Assembly: GCA_030647705.1 (NCBI GenBank)
Contig: JAUSJJ010000188.1
Location: 1 to 6,550, forward strand
Source: Dehalococcoidia bacterium
GTDB lineage: Bacteria; Chloroflexota; Dehalococcoidia; JAUSJJ01
Direction: 5' to 3'
Length of the DNA stretch: 6,550 bases
The notes below the pieces were generated by a model, which was not told the DNA's origin, did not search any database, and saw only the letters and a program-made list of their open reading frames with translations. The position numbers and the translations under genes are program-made. Every line of letters begins with the position of its first letter. Positions within the stretch are counted from its first letter, which is position 1. Shown here piece after piece: positions 1 to 5,655 of the stretch.

Positions 1-331
1 CGCACACGGTATGGCGTTCCTGGCCACGGGGCGTCTTCTCATAAAGCATGAGGACCGACTCGATGGTCTTGCCATCGTGCAATTGAAACAAAGCCCTGGT
101 AGTCAGGCGGTCAGAGGAGGTCACTTCCTCGACGGGAGCCAGGCTGGATAGCCTGGCTTTGCCGGCGAGCCGTTCTCTGAGCGACTTGGGCAGGTCGGTC
201 ATCTCATCGAATGAGCCTGCCAGCCGCTGGTACAGCCACCGCTGTATCTGGTCGGCCCGAAACGCAGGCTCCCCCCACGAGGCTAGAAGACTTCTAAGTT
301 GTTCGAGGGTAAGGTCGCTTATATTTATCAT
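1..331 (-). CDS. rlmN: RlmN, dual-specificity 23S rRNA/tRNA adenine C2-methyltransferase, N-terminal part
   Basis: This is a radical-SAM RNA methyltransferase that adds a methyl group to C2 of A2503 in 23S rRNA and of A37 in some tRNAs. The 110 residues present match the family's N-terminal accessory domain: a GEPAFRADQIQRWLY block at residues 20-34, then SFDEMTDLPKSLRERL at about 40-55, then the DGKTIESVLM strand at 86-95. The window edge falls at the conserved HTVC stretch (residues 107-110), just before where the SSQVGC-type motif is expected, so the CX3CX2C cluster-binding loop and the rest of the enzyme lie outside. ATG at 331 is the only sensible start, since the family N-terminus begins about here, although its Shine-Dalgarno is poor. 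A terminator at 393-423 separates it from the upstream gene, so it probably has its own promoter in 332-392, but I cannot point to a convincing one. Family assignment is firm; only about a third of the protein is visible. Confidence 0.93.
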   Translation of the reverse strand, partial: MINISDLTLEQLRSLLASWGEPAFRADQIQRWLYQRLAGSFDEMTDLPKSLRERLAGKARLSSLAPVEEVTSSDRLTTRALFQLHDGKTIESVLMLYEKTPRGQERHTVC

Positions 332-392
332 ATTCTGTGTGAGCCGGGGGCGATCGCCTGTTTCCCAGGCCGGACACCGCCCAATACGACTG

Positions 393-423
393 AAAAAAGG
401 GCTCCCGGACGGGAGCCCTTTTT
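393..423 (-). terminator. Intrinsic terminator of the channel-like gene (symmetric)
   Basis: A perfect 8-bp GC-rich stem (GGGCTCCC at 399-406 with GGGAGCCC at 411-418) has a 4-base loop. It is flanked by six A on the left and five T on the right, so it can act in either direction. It lies 28 bases past the stop codon of the minus-strand channel-like gene, which it most likely terminates, and it insulates rlmN from that transcript. Confidence 0.9.
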
Positions 424-451
424 CTTTCTCCTTAACCGATGTACTTGTATA

Positions 452-1144
452 TTATACCTTAGCCACCTTCTCCGATACAACTATGCTGACCACGATCATT
501 GTCATCATGCCGATAACGCCCTCAATGCTGTAGAGCAACCTGCCCAGGGTGTTGATCGGCGCCAGGTCGAAGCTGGAGGCAGTAAGAAACGACCTCAAGC
601 TGAAGAAGAAGTGCTCTTTCAACTGGACGACTTCGTTGGGCACGCTGGAGGCTATCCCGTTGCTGAGCCAGTAAAGAAAAGTGAACACGACTACGACGAA
701 GGTCGAGAAGGCAAGTACCCGCTTTATGGAAACGGCAGAGTGCTCTTTGGGTTTCGCGGCTTCCGACAGCCGTGCAGCTCCCTGCATAAGACCTGACAGG
801 GGCAGTTCAAACACTTGCGCTGCTGCCGCGCCCTGGGCAGCGTAGCTGCGGCGGCGGAAAATGGGTGGCGTCATCATGGTGGGGAGCAAGCGGCGCTGGG
901 GCTCGGCCACGCCGATTGGCTTCCCCAGCTTGACGGAAGCCACCTCCGCCGCCCGACTTGCCGGACTGGTGGCTGTGTTTCTGGAAGGCAGGTGGAGACG
1001 CTTCGGAGCGCCGGCGGAGAGGTATGCTGCGCTGGTGTTGCGCAGGTTCTCCAGGGCTATTTTTCGGCGGAGATCCCAATGAGATGAAGCCAGGGATTCT
1101 TCGTGTGCGGTCTGGGTTCGCGGTACCGTTGTGGCAGGCTGCAT
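452..1144 (-). CDS. Two-TM pore-loop membrane protein, K+-channel-like with non-canonical filter
   Basis: The protein has 230 residues. Residues 1-135 are hydrophilic, rich in Ala, Ser, Arg and Pro, look disordered, and match no family I recognise. The last 95 residues have the layout of the two-TM ion channel module (Ion_trans_2): TM1 at about 142-161, a re-entrant pore-helix-like segment at 178-188 (EHFFFSLRSFL), a filter position followed by DLAP (193-196), then GRLLYSIEGVIG leading into TM2 at about 200-223. In K+ channels the filter reads T-x-G-Y-G-D; here it reads T-A-S-S-F-D (188-193), so the K+ signature is missing. I infer an inner-membrane pore or sensor protein of unknown selectivity, possibly a degenerate channel. 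ATG at 1144 is preferred over TTG at 1168 because AGGGGAG (1154-1160) lies 9 bases upstream of it. The gene is monocistronic, with promoter 1230-1258 and terminator 393-423. The channel-like fold is a motif judgement and needs a profile search. Confidence 0.7.
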   Translation of the reverse strand: MQPATTVPRTQTAHEESLASSHWDLRRKIALENLRNTSAAYLSAGAPKRLHLPSRNTATSPASRAAEVASVKLGKPIGVAEPQRRLLPTMMTPPIFRRRSYAAQGAAAAQVFELPLSGLMQGAARLSEAAKPKEHSAVSIKRVLAFSTFVVVVFTFLYWLSNGIASSVPNEVVQLKEHFFFSLRSFLTASSFDLAPINTLGRLLYSIEGVIGMMTMIVVSIVVSEKVAKV

Positions 1145-1171
1145 TTTCGTGTTCTCCCCTGAAAGCAAGTA

Positions 1172-1195
1172 GCCCCTCAGATATGCTCTGGGGGC
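1172..1195 (-). promoter_or_regulatory. Hairpin in the 5' leader of the channel-like gene
   Basis: GCCCC-t-CAGA (1172-1181) pairs with TCTGGGGGC (1187-1195), giving a 9-bp stem with one bulged base and a 5-base loop. It sits in the predicted leader between the promoter and the Shine-Dalgarno. No run of U follows it in the direction of transcription, so it is not a terminator. It may affect mRNA stability or translation; the role is unknown. Confidence 0.5.
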
Positions 1196-1229
1196 CTGTC
1201 TATCGCCGGATATTCACTTAACAAGGCAA

Positions 1230-1258
1230 ATGCTAGCACTGCCTAGCACGCTTGTCAA
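1230..1258 (-). promoter_or_regulatory. Sigma-70-type promoter with operator-like repeats
   Basis: Read on the minus strand there is a perfect -35 box TTGACA (1253-1258), a 17-base spacer and a -10 box TAGCAT (1230-1235). Transcription should start near 1223, giving a leader of about 80 bases before the channel-like gene. The spacer and -10 hold an inverted repeat, TGCTAG (1231-1236) and CTAGCA (1243-1248). The same bases also form a direct repeat CTAGCAC at 1233-1239 and 1243-1249, exactly 10 bp apart. This placement would suit a repressor, which is inference. Confidence 0.7.
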
Positions 1259-1481
1259 TAGGTTGTGGGCTGTCTTTTTGCAGGTTCGCCGTGAGTCTGC
1301 AGCGGGCAATAGGCGACGAGGTAATCGCCCGCCGAAGGCCCGGTTCGGCACCCTGTTGGAAGCCGGGAAGCTATGCTGAAACAACCCGAAGGGGACCACC
1401 CGCGGGGAACAGGACTGCATTCGGTGATGGCCGCCGTCGGGTAATTCGAGCCGAAGCCCCTAGTGTTGTCTTGACCGGAAG
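1259..1481. other. Gene-free intergenic stretch with short inverted repeats
   Basis: I recognise no protein or known RNA gene between the two divergent promoters. The open frames across it have arginine-, proline- and serine-rich translations without family features. Several short inverted repeats occur: GCGGGC (1302-1307) with GCCCGC (1327-1332), inside which GGCGA (1312-1316) can instead pair with TCGCC (1325-1329); CCCGG (1339-1343) with CCGGG (1363-1367); and ACCCGA (1384-1389) with TCGGGT (1437-1442). In GC-rich DNA some of these arise by chance. It may be regulatory DNA or an unrecognised small RNA. Confidence 0.35.
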
Positions 1482-1490
1482 TGGTATAAT
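1482..1490 (+). promoter_or_regulatory. Extended -10 promoter for the GalT-like gene
   Basis: TGGTATAAT is a consensus TATAAT box (1485-1490) preceded by the TGn extension (1482-1484), which lets RNA polymerase start without a good -35 box. No good -35 sits at the normal distance: TTGACC at 1471-1476 is only 8 bases away. Transcription should start near 1497, leaving a leader of about 85 bases. Confidence 0.7.
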
Positions 1491-1582
1491 AAGAGCGCCC
1501 AAATCACTTAAGTAGTTTTACTTAGTTGAATTGGGCAGATTCATATTCCGGCGAATCTAGGTATAGGGGGGAGTTACGTAGA

Positions 1583-2728
1583 ATGCTGCTCAAGGAGTAT
1601 GTGGGGAAGACCATGCCGTTCACGTTCAACGGCGAACTGAAGAACCTCTCCTATTTGACCAGGGTAGACCCGCTGTCAGGCAGGGTCTGCAAAATCTCGG
1701 AGGAAAGGGCCAAGAGGGGCACCGGCATATCGACGAACCTGGAGATACATCCCATAGACAACTGCCGTTTCTGCAGGCTGTTCGAGTCTACGCCCGAGAA
1801 GCGGGTCAAACATCGCTGCGGGGCGGTGTCCGTGCCTAACGCGTACCCCTGGGAGAAATACGACTGGATAACGATTTACCCTCCGTTTGGGAAGCACAAG
1901 CTGCTGCTTTCCGACCTCTACTTCGATGACCTGGAACGAATGATCGATTCGTCCTATGACCTGGCAGAGTTGTGCTCCCGTGACCCCGATGTGTTCGCTT
2001 TCATGGACTTCACCAACTGGGGGGCTTTCGCCGGTGCTTCCCAGCAACACCCGCACTCGCAGCGCAGGAGTATCACGTTTGTGGCGTCTTCATTGCAGGA
2101 GCAGGAGAGGCAACGCTGCCTGCAGGTGTGGGAACGGACTGGAAGGAACCTCTTTGACATGCTGGCGGAAGAGGAGCGGCTGGATGGGAGAAGGGTGATC
2201 CACGATGACGGCATGTTCATCGCCGCTTCTTTTGCTCCGGCCTGCTCCGATGAGGTCATCGCCTTTCCCACGCATGACCTTGCGCACATACTTCAGACCA
2301 CGCCGCAGGATAGAAAGCGGATAATGTGCAACCTGCTCGGGGCATTCCCTGCGCTCTTCTTCTATCAGGGCGTCACCGACCTCAATATTGCCATACATAT
2401 GGCGCTCCACAATGAGATGGAACAGGCTCGCAAGTACTTCCGCTGGCACGTGCATATCTACCCCCGGAAGAACCGGCTGCCCGTCGACCAGGCCGGCGCC
2501 GAGATCGGCTATGACACCAGCGTGATCGATGTCATGCCGGAGAGGAGCGCCGAATCCCTCAGGAGGTGGTATCGTCATGGGCCTCAGGAGGAGATGGTGG
2601 CGCGGCTTTCGGATGGATCACCCAACCACAGGCTGATCGCGCAGCTTAGGCACCTCATCACCAATCCTCCCAGCGCTTGCGTGGTGCGTCCTGAGGAGAT
2701 GGAGGCGGAAGCAGTCGGCAGTCGCTGA
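1583..2728 (+). CDS. GalT-like HIT-superfamily nucleotidyltransferase
   Basis: The protein has 381 residues and resembles galactose-1-phosphate uridylyltransferase, which swaps a nucleoside monophosphate between a sugar 1-phosphate and a nucleotide sugar through a uridylyl-histidine intermediate. Visible GalT features are the zinc pair CRFC (Cys61, Cys64); His105 in FGKHKLLLSDL, matching the third zinc ligand; and GASQQHPHSQ, in which His156 matches the fourth ligand, His158 the nucleophile and Gln160 the conserved glutamine. The second HIT-like half has FRWHVHIYPR (His289, His291). It is somewhat longer than E. coli GalT (about 350 residues). ATG at 1583 is chosen over an upstream TTG (1526) because AGGGGGGAG (1565-1573) lies 9 bases before it. 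No other Leloir-pathway gene is nearby, so the substrate could be another sugar phosphate or a nucleotide such as Ap4A or ADP-glucose. Family is firm, substrate open. Confidence 0.85.
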   Translation: MLLKEYVGKTMPFTFNGELKNLSYLTRVDPLSGRVCKISEERAKRGTGISTNLEIHPIDNCRFCRLFESTPEKRVKHRCGAVSVPNAYPWEKYDWITIYPPFGKHKLLLSDLYFDDLERMIDSSYDLAELCSRDPDVFAFMDFTNWGAFAGASQQHPHSQRRSITFVASSLQEQERQRCLQVWERTGRNLFDMLAEEERLDGRRVIHDDGMFIAASFAPACSDEVIAFPTHDLAHILQTTPQDRKRIMCNLLGAFPALFFYQGVTDLNIAIHMALHNEMEQARKYFRWHVHIYPRKNRLPVDQAGAEIGYDTSVIDVMPERSAESLRRWYRHGPQEEMVARLSDGSPNHRLIAQLRHLITNPPSACVVRPEEMEAEAVGSR

Positions 2729-2757
2729 GGGACTTCACGCTCTTGACCCGGACTCTA

Positions 2758-2812
2758 GTACGCCTCCACCCGCAATGCGTTATGATAAGAGCATCTTCGG
2801 GTGGAGGCGTAC
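2758..2812 (+). promoter_or_regulatory. Perfect 14-bp inverted repeat covering the ribosome binding site
   Basis: The left arm (2758-2771) and right arm (2799-2812, GGGTGGAGGCGTAC) are exact reverse complements around a 27-base centre. The right arm contains GGAGG (2803-2807), the Shine-Dalgarno for ATG at 2816. In RNA read through from the GalT-like gene the arms would fold and hide this site. The centre contains TATGAT (2781-2786), a possible -10 box without an obvious -35. A transcript starting there would lack the left arm and leave the site free. No T-run follows, so it is not a normal terminator. A dimeric repressor site is the alternative. Confidence 0.7.
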
Positions 2813-2815
2813 CTC

Positions 2816-3358
2816 ATGCTTCGTAAGCTATTCTGGCCGCTCTTGATTATCGCGGTCATCATATTCATAGCCGCGGCGTATTTCACCGGCAACATCCCAT
2901 TTGTGGGGCAACAGAGTTCGACGCCTGTTGTTCCTCCTCCCGTCACCAACGGACAGCCGGCATCCGCCAACATCGGCCAGGCAATCGGGTTCGGGGACTG
3001 GGGTTACAGGGTTTCCAGCCTGGAGCGAAGGGACAAACTGGAAACTGAGTCCAAAGCGCTGTTGCCTGATGGCTCTTTTGTCATAGTCCATCTCACCGTG
3101 ACCAATAACGGCAAGGAGCCACGTTCCCTGGCCGCCGGCGACTTCGCCTTGGTCGATGGACTGGGGAGAAGGTATGGCGTGGACACCGACGCCACGGACC
3201 TGGCCGGCGTTGCCCTGAACAAAAGCAAGCTGCTGGGCGCGGCCATTCAGCCCGGCCTGAGCAAGGGCAGCGTGCTCGTGTTCGACGTCCCCGGCGATGC
3301 GAAGGGGCTTTCGTTCAGGCTGTTCCAGGGTTACCTGGATGTGAACCTGGGCCAGTAG
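2816..3358 (+). CDS. Membrane-anchored DUF4352-like protein
   Basis: The protein has 180 residues. It starts with MLRK and a single hydrophobic segment (about 5-23) that should act as an uncleaved signal anchor, since no lipobox cysteine is present. A Pro/Ser/Thr/Gln-rich linker follows (about 32-52), then a beta-rich domain (53-180). That domain has the layout of the DUF4352 immunoglobulin-like fold: an opening GxAIGFGDWGYRV strand, FVIVHLTVTNNGKEP in the middle (about 88-102), FALVDGLGRRY, and a closing GSVLVFDVP. Such domains sit outside the membrane; their function is not known and I assign none. ATG at 2816 is preferred over GTG at 2801 because GGAGG lies 8 bases before it and because the protein then begins directly with the basic residues and the TM. 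Its leader carries the inverted repeat at 2758-2812. It faces the RidA-family gene with 4 bases between stop codons. Confidence 0.75.
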   Translation: MLRKLFWPLLIIAVIIFIAAAYFTGNIPFVGQQSSTPVVPPPVTNGQPASANIGQAIGFGDWGYRVSSLERRDKLETESKALLPDGSFVIVHLTVTNNGKEPRSLAAGDFALVDGLGRRYGVDTDATDLAGVALNKSKLLGAAIQPGLSKGSVLVFDVPGDAKGLSFRLFQGYLDVNLGQ

Positions 3359-3362
3359 CGCC

Positions 3363-3767
3363 CTAGTCCAGCACGGCTACGGCGTCGATCTCGATGAGGG
3401 CGCCGTTGCCCACCAGTCCCTTGACCAGGATTCCGGTAGCGGCGCCGTACTCCGTGCCGAAGAAGTCGCGTCGCACCTGCGCCGTGGCCTTGTAGTTCTC
3501 CCAGGTGGTGACGTAGTCTACGGTTTTGACCACGTCATCCCAACTGCCCCCCGCCAGCTTGAGGATGCGGTCTATCTTCTGGAAGATGTTCCTGCACTGC
3601 TCGCCCATGTCTCCGGTTGCCTTGATCTCCCCGGTCACCGGGTCCCTCTCAGTGGCGTCTATGCCGCTGATGAACAACATGTTGCCCTTTTTGACTGCCG
3701 GCGGCAAAGTCCACTTGTTGTAGTGCGGCCAACCCGGATTGATGGGGATACGCTTTGACTTGGCCAT
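3363..3767 (-). CDS. RidA/YjgF/YER057c/UK114 family protein
   Basis: The protein has 134 residues, the usual size for this trimeric cytoplasmic family. RidA itself hydrolyses reactive enamine/imine intermediates made by PLP enzymes. Family features are GNMLFISGIDA (28-38), the GEI...GDMGEQCRNIFQKIDRIL helix, AGGSWDDVVKTVDYVT, RRDFFG, and the closing IEIDAVAV. The catalytic arginine of RidA (Arg105 in E. coli, in ARLPKD) is not obvious: the matching stretch here reads VKGLVGNGALIE, with glycine where the arginine is expected. That points to one of the Rid subfamilies without the arginine, whose activity is uncertain. The start is supported by a strong AGGAGG (3775-3780) 7 bases upstream. It lies 155 bases downstream of the phospholipid operon on the same strand, and I saw no clear promoter or terminator in that gap. 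Confidence 0.88.
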   Translation of the reverse strand: MAKSKRIPINPGWPHYNKWTLPPAVKKGNMLFISGIDATERDPVTGEIKATGDMGEQCRNIFQKIDRILKLAGGSWDDVVKTVDYVTTWENYKATAQVRRDFFGTEYGAATGILVKGLVGNGALIEIDAVAVLD

Positions 3768-3922
3768 TGGCTTACCTCCTCGATTTTTCGGATTAGCGAA
3801 GCTGGGTTCGCGATGAGCGTCGGATAAGGTCAGCGGTCTTGTGTTCGCTTTCTGCCGGTAACGAGTGTGGCCCGGAACGAGGATTTCGAGCCCGTCTTCA
3901 GGGAAGGTCCCCCGGGCAGGTT

Positions 3923-4531
3923 TCAGGACGATTTCTTCGTCTGCTTCCAGACGTGGTAAATCCTCTGGCCGGCGGTCAGGTTAGTCATCACGGCGAGTAT
4001 CCACAGCACCCCCGGCAAGGCGTAGGGCAGAGGGCTCAGCAGCAGGCCCACCGCCAGCAGAATTACTCGCTCCGGCCGGGTAAACCAGCCGACTCCGCAT
4101 TCGATTCCCAGCCCCTCGGCGCGGGCCCTGACATAGCTTACTGCGAACGAACCCACCATGGCGAGGAAGACGGCGAGTATGCCTTGAAGATCGTTCTGTT
4201 TGGCGAAGAAGACCAGAATGCCGAACAAAAGCGCCGCTTCCGAGAAGCGGTCGACTGTGGAATCGAGCAGGGCGCCGAACTTGCTGGTGGCGCCCGTAAC
4301 CCGGGCCACCGCTCCGTCCAGAAGGTCGAACGCTCCGGCGGCCAGCACCAGGAACCCGCCGGGGAACAGATGGCCCCAGGCCAGCACCGCTGCCACGCCG
4401 ATGTTGAGCAGGAGGCCCAGCCAGGTCAGGGTATTGGGACTGACTCCAGACCTGGCAATGAAACGGGCAACCGGTTCCGCGATCCGGTTGGATAGGTCGT
4501 GGCGAGCGTCGGTGGCCTTCTGTTGCGTCAT
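3923..4531 (-). CDS. CDP-alcohol phosphatidyltransferase, likely phosphatidylinositol-phosphate synthase
   Basis: The protein has 202 residues and several membrane segments. The family signature D-x2-DG-x2-AR-x8-G-x3-D-x3-D is complete: Asp69, Asp72, Gly73, Ala76, Arg77, Gly86, Asp90, Asp94. These residues bind the metal ions and CDP-diacylglycerol; the last aspartate is the proposed base. SPNTLTWLGL (31-40) is the usual N-terminal motif. SYVRARAEGLG (132-142) and the later RPER (152-155) resemble bacterial PI-phosphate synthases such as mycobacterial PgsA1, which join CDP-diacylglycerol and inositol 1-phosphate. Other members make phosphatidylglycerol phosphate or cardiolipin, but the SYVRARAE block and the PimA-like neighbour favour inositol phosphate. 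The start codon overlaps the stop of the glycosyltransferase gene (ATGA) and has no good Shine-Dalgarno of its own, so translation is probably coupled. Last gene of the operon. Confidence 0.88.
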   Translation of the reverse strand: MTQQKATDARHDLSNRIAEPVARFIARSGVSPNTLTWLGLLLNIGVAAVLAWGHLFPGGFLVLAAGAFDLLDGAVARVTGATSKFGALLDSTVDRFSEAALLFGILVFFAKQNDLQGILAVFLAMVGSFAVSYVRARAEGLGIECGVGWFTRPERVILLAVGLLLSPLPYALPGVLWILAVMTNLTAGQRIYHVWKQTKKSS

Positions 4532-5655
4532 GGCACGGGATAGGGGACTTCGCTGAGGAGGCCATTGTAGTAGTCGATGAGACGGGCAGAGATATGCGAC
4601 CAGTCGAAACGTTCAGCCTTGAGCCTGCCTGCGGAGCCCATCCTGGCCCTCAGCTCTTTGTCGGGCAGCACTCGGAGCAGTGCGTCGGCCAGTGATTCCA
4701 CGCTGCGCGGCTCAACCATGACAGCCTCGTCGCCGCCATCGATGACACCGGCGTAGCCCTCCGTGTTCGAGGCTATGATTGGGGTACCGGATGCCATTGC
4801 CTCCAGCAGGATAATGCCAAAGCTCTCCCGCTCGAATGCGGGGGCGCAGAAGACATGGGCCGTATGATAGTATCGGGGCAGGTCTTCATATGTGCAGAAT
4901 CCGGTGAAGACGACGTCCGGAAGCTTGTACTCGTAGACGAACCTCTCGTAGCCCTGCTGCAGCCCGCCACCGGGCCCGACTATGATGAGCCGCGTATCGG
5001 GCATCTCTTTCTTGATCTTGCGATAGGCTTCCAGAAGGTATATCAGCCCCTTGCGCTTCTCCAATCTGCCGACGAAGAGGATATTGAGCTTCCCATCGCA
5101 GTACTGCTCCAACTTGGGCACATTGGAAGTGAAATGGGCTACGTCTATCCCGTTGGGGATAATGTTGTAGTAGCCAGGGAAGTACTTGCTGATGAAGTTC
5201 TGGGCCGGGACCGAGACTGCAATCTTGCCGTGCAGCTTGCGGAAGTAGCGTTTGAGCAACGGCTTCCAGTAACGATAGCCCCAACTGCTGTTGCGGAAGG
5301 CGTGGAAGGTCCCCACGTTGACTGAGTGGGAGCATCTGAGGACGGTTACTGGCAACGCGGGCAGCAACGGTTCCTGCATGTGAATGATGTCGAAGCGCTC
5401 CTGTTGGAGGATGGATTTCACCTTGCCCGTGAGCATCGGCGAAATGCTGATGCGGCAGATGGAGCCCGAGGCGGGGATGGGGACGGGCTTGCCCACGATA
5501 TACACGTCTTCGCTGCCCATCTCCTCACGGGAGCAGGGGGCGATGATCTTGGCGACGTGACCCATCCGCTGAAACTGGTCCTGAAGCCGGGAGACGTGTA
5601 TCGTCACCCCACCGGGATAGGCGTAGTCGTAAGGAGAGACCAGGGCGATCTTCAT
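4528..5655 (-). CDS. GT4 glycosyltransferase, PimA-like (phosphatidylinositol mannosyltransferase)
   Basis: The protein has 375 residues and two Rossmann domains (GT-B fold, retaining GT4 family). Motifs in order: MKIALVSPYDYAYPGGVTIHV (1-21) with the GGV nucleotide loop; VPIPASGS (58-65), as in PimA; GTFHAF with His118, the position of the essential PimA histidine; IPNGID (166-171); the donor-binding GRLEKRKG (Arg197, Lys202); and the EX7E motif Glu277 to Glu285 followed by AMASGTPIIAS. In mycobacteria PimA moves mannose from GDP-mannose to the inositol of PI at the inner face of the membrane. Its place directly before the PI-phosphate synthase supports a PI acceptor; the sugar donor cannot be told from sequence alone. 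The start overlaps the PHP gene's stop (ATGA) and the stop overlaps the next start (ATGA), so the three genes are translationally linked. GT4 is certain; the PI mannosyltransferase role is likely. Confidence 0.85.
   Translation of the reverse strand: MKIALVSPYDYAYPGGVTIHVSRLQDQFQRMGHVAKIIAPCSREEMGSEDVYIVGKPVPIPASGSICRISISPMLTGKVKSILQQERFDIIHMQEPLLPALPVTVLRCSHSVNVGTFHAFRNSSWGYRYWKPLLKRYFRKLHGKIAVSVPAQNFISKYFPGYYNIIPNGIDVAHFTSNVPKLEQYCDGKLNILFVGRLEKRKGLIYLLEAYRKIKKEMPDTRLIIVGPGGGLQQGYERFVYEYKLPDVVFTGFCTYEDLPRYYHTAHVFCAPAFERESFGIILLEAMASGTPIIASNTEGYAGVIDGGDEAVMVEPRSVESLADALLRVLPDKELRARMGSAGRLKAERFDWSHISARLIDYYNGLLSEVPYPVP

Noticed and set aside
349..358. Palindrome GGCGATCGCC containing the cyanobacterial HIP1 octamer GCGATCGC
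   Set aside because: A single copy in 6.5 kb is not an enriched HIP1 pattern and gives no support for a cyanobacterium.
299..796. Plus-strand open frame of 165 codons overlapping the channel-like gene
   Set aside because: It runs antisense to a gene with better start, motifs and signals, and it crosses the terminator hairpin.
1320..1460. Possible cobalamin riboswitch, tmRNA, 6S RNA or group II intron remnant
   Set aside because: Short fragments look familiar, but none of the conserved cores of these RNAs could be traced on either strand.
1471..1490. TTGACC followed by TATAAT as a standard -35/-10 pair
   Set aside because: The spacing is only 8 bases; the TGn extension explains the promoter better.
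1252..1515. Plus-strand open frame of 87 codons in the intergenic region
   Set aside because: It has a TTG start inside the opposite promoter, no ribosome site, and a composition typical of GC-rich noncoding DNA.
3768..3922. Search for a terminator or promoter between the synthase and RidA-family genes
   Set aside because: Only weak stems were found, such as GCGAA/TTCGC, with no T-run and no convincing -35/-10 pair.
3839..4495. Long plus-strand open frame opposite the PI-phosphate synthase
   Set aside because: The opposite frame has the complete CDP-alcohol phosphatidyltransferase signature; this one is rich in Gln, Gly and Arg with no motif.
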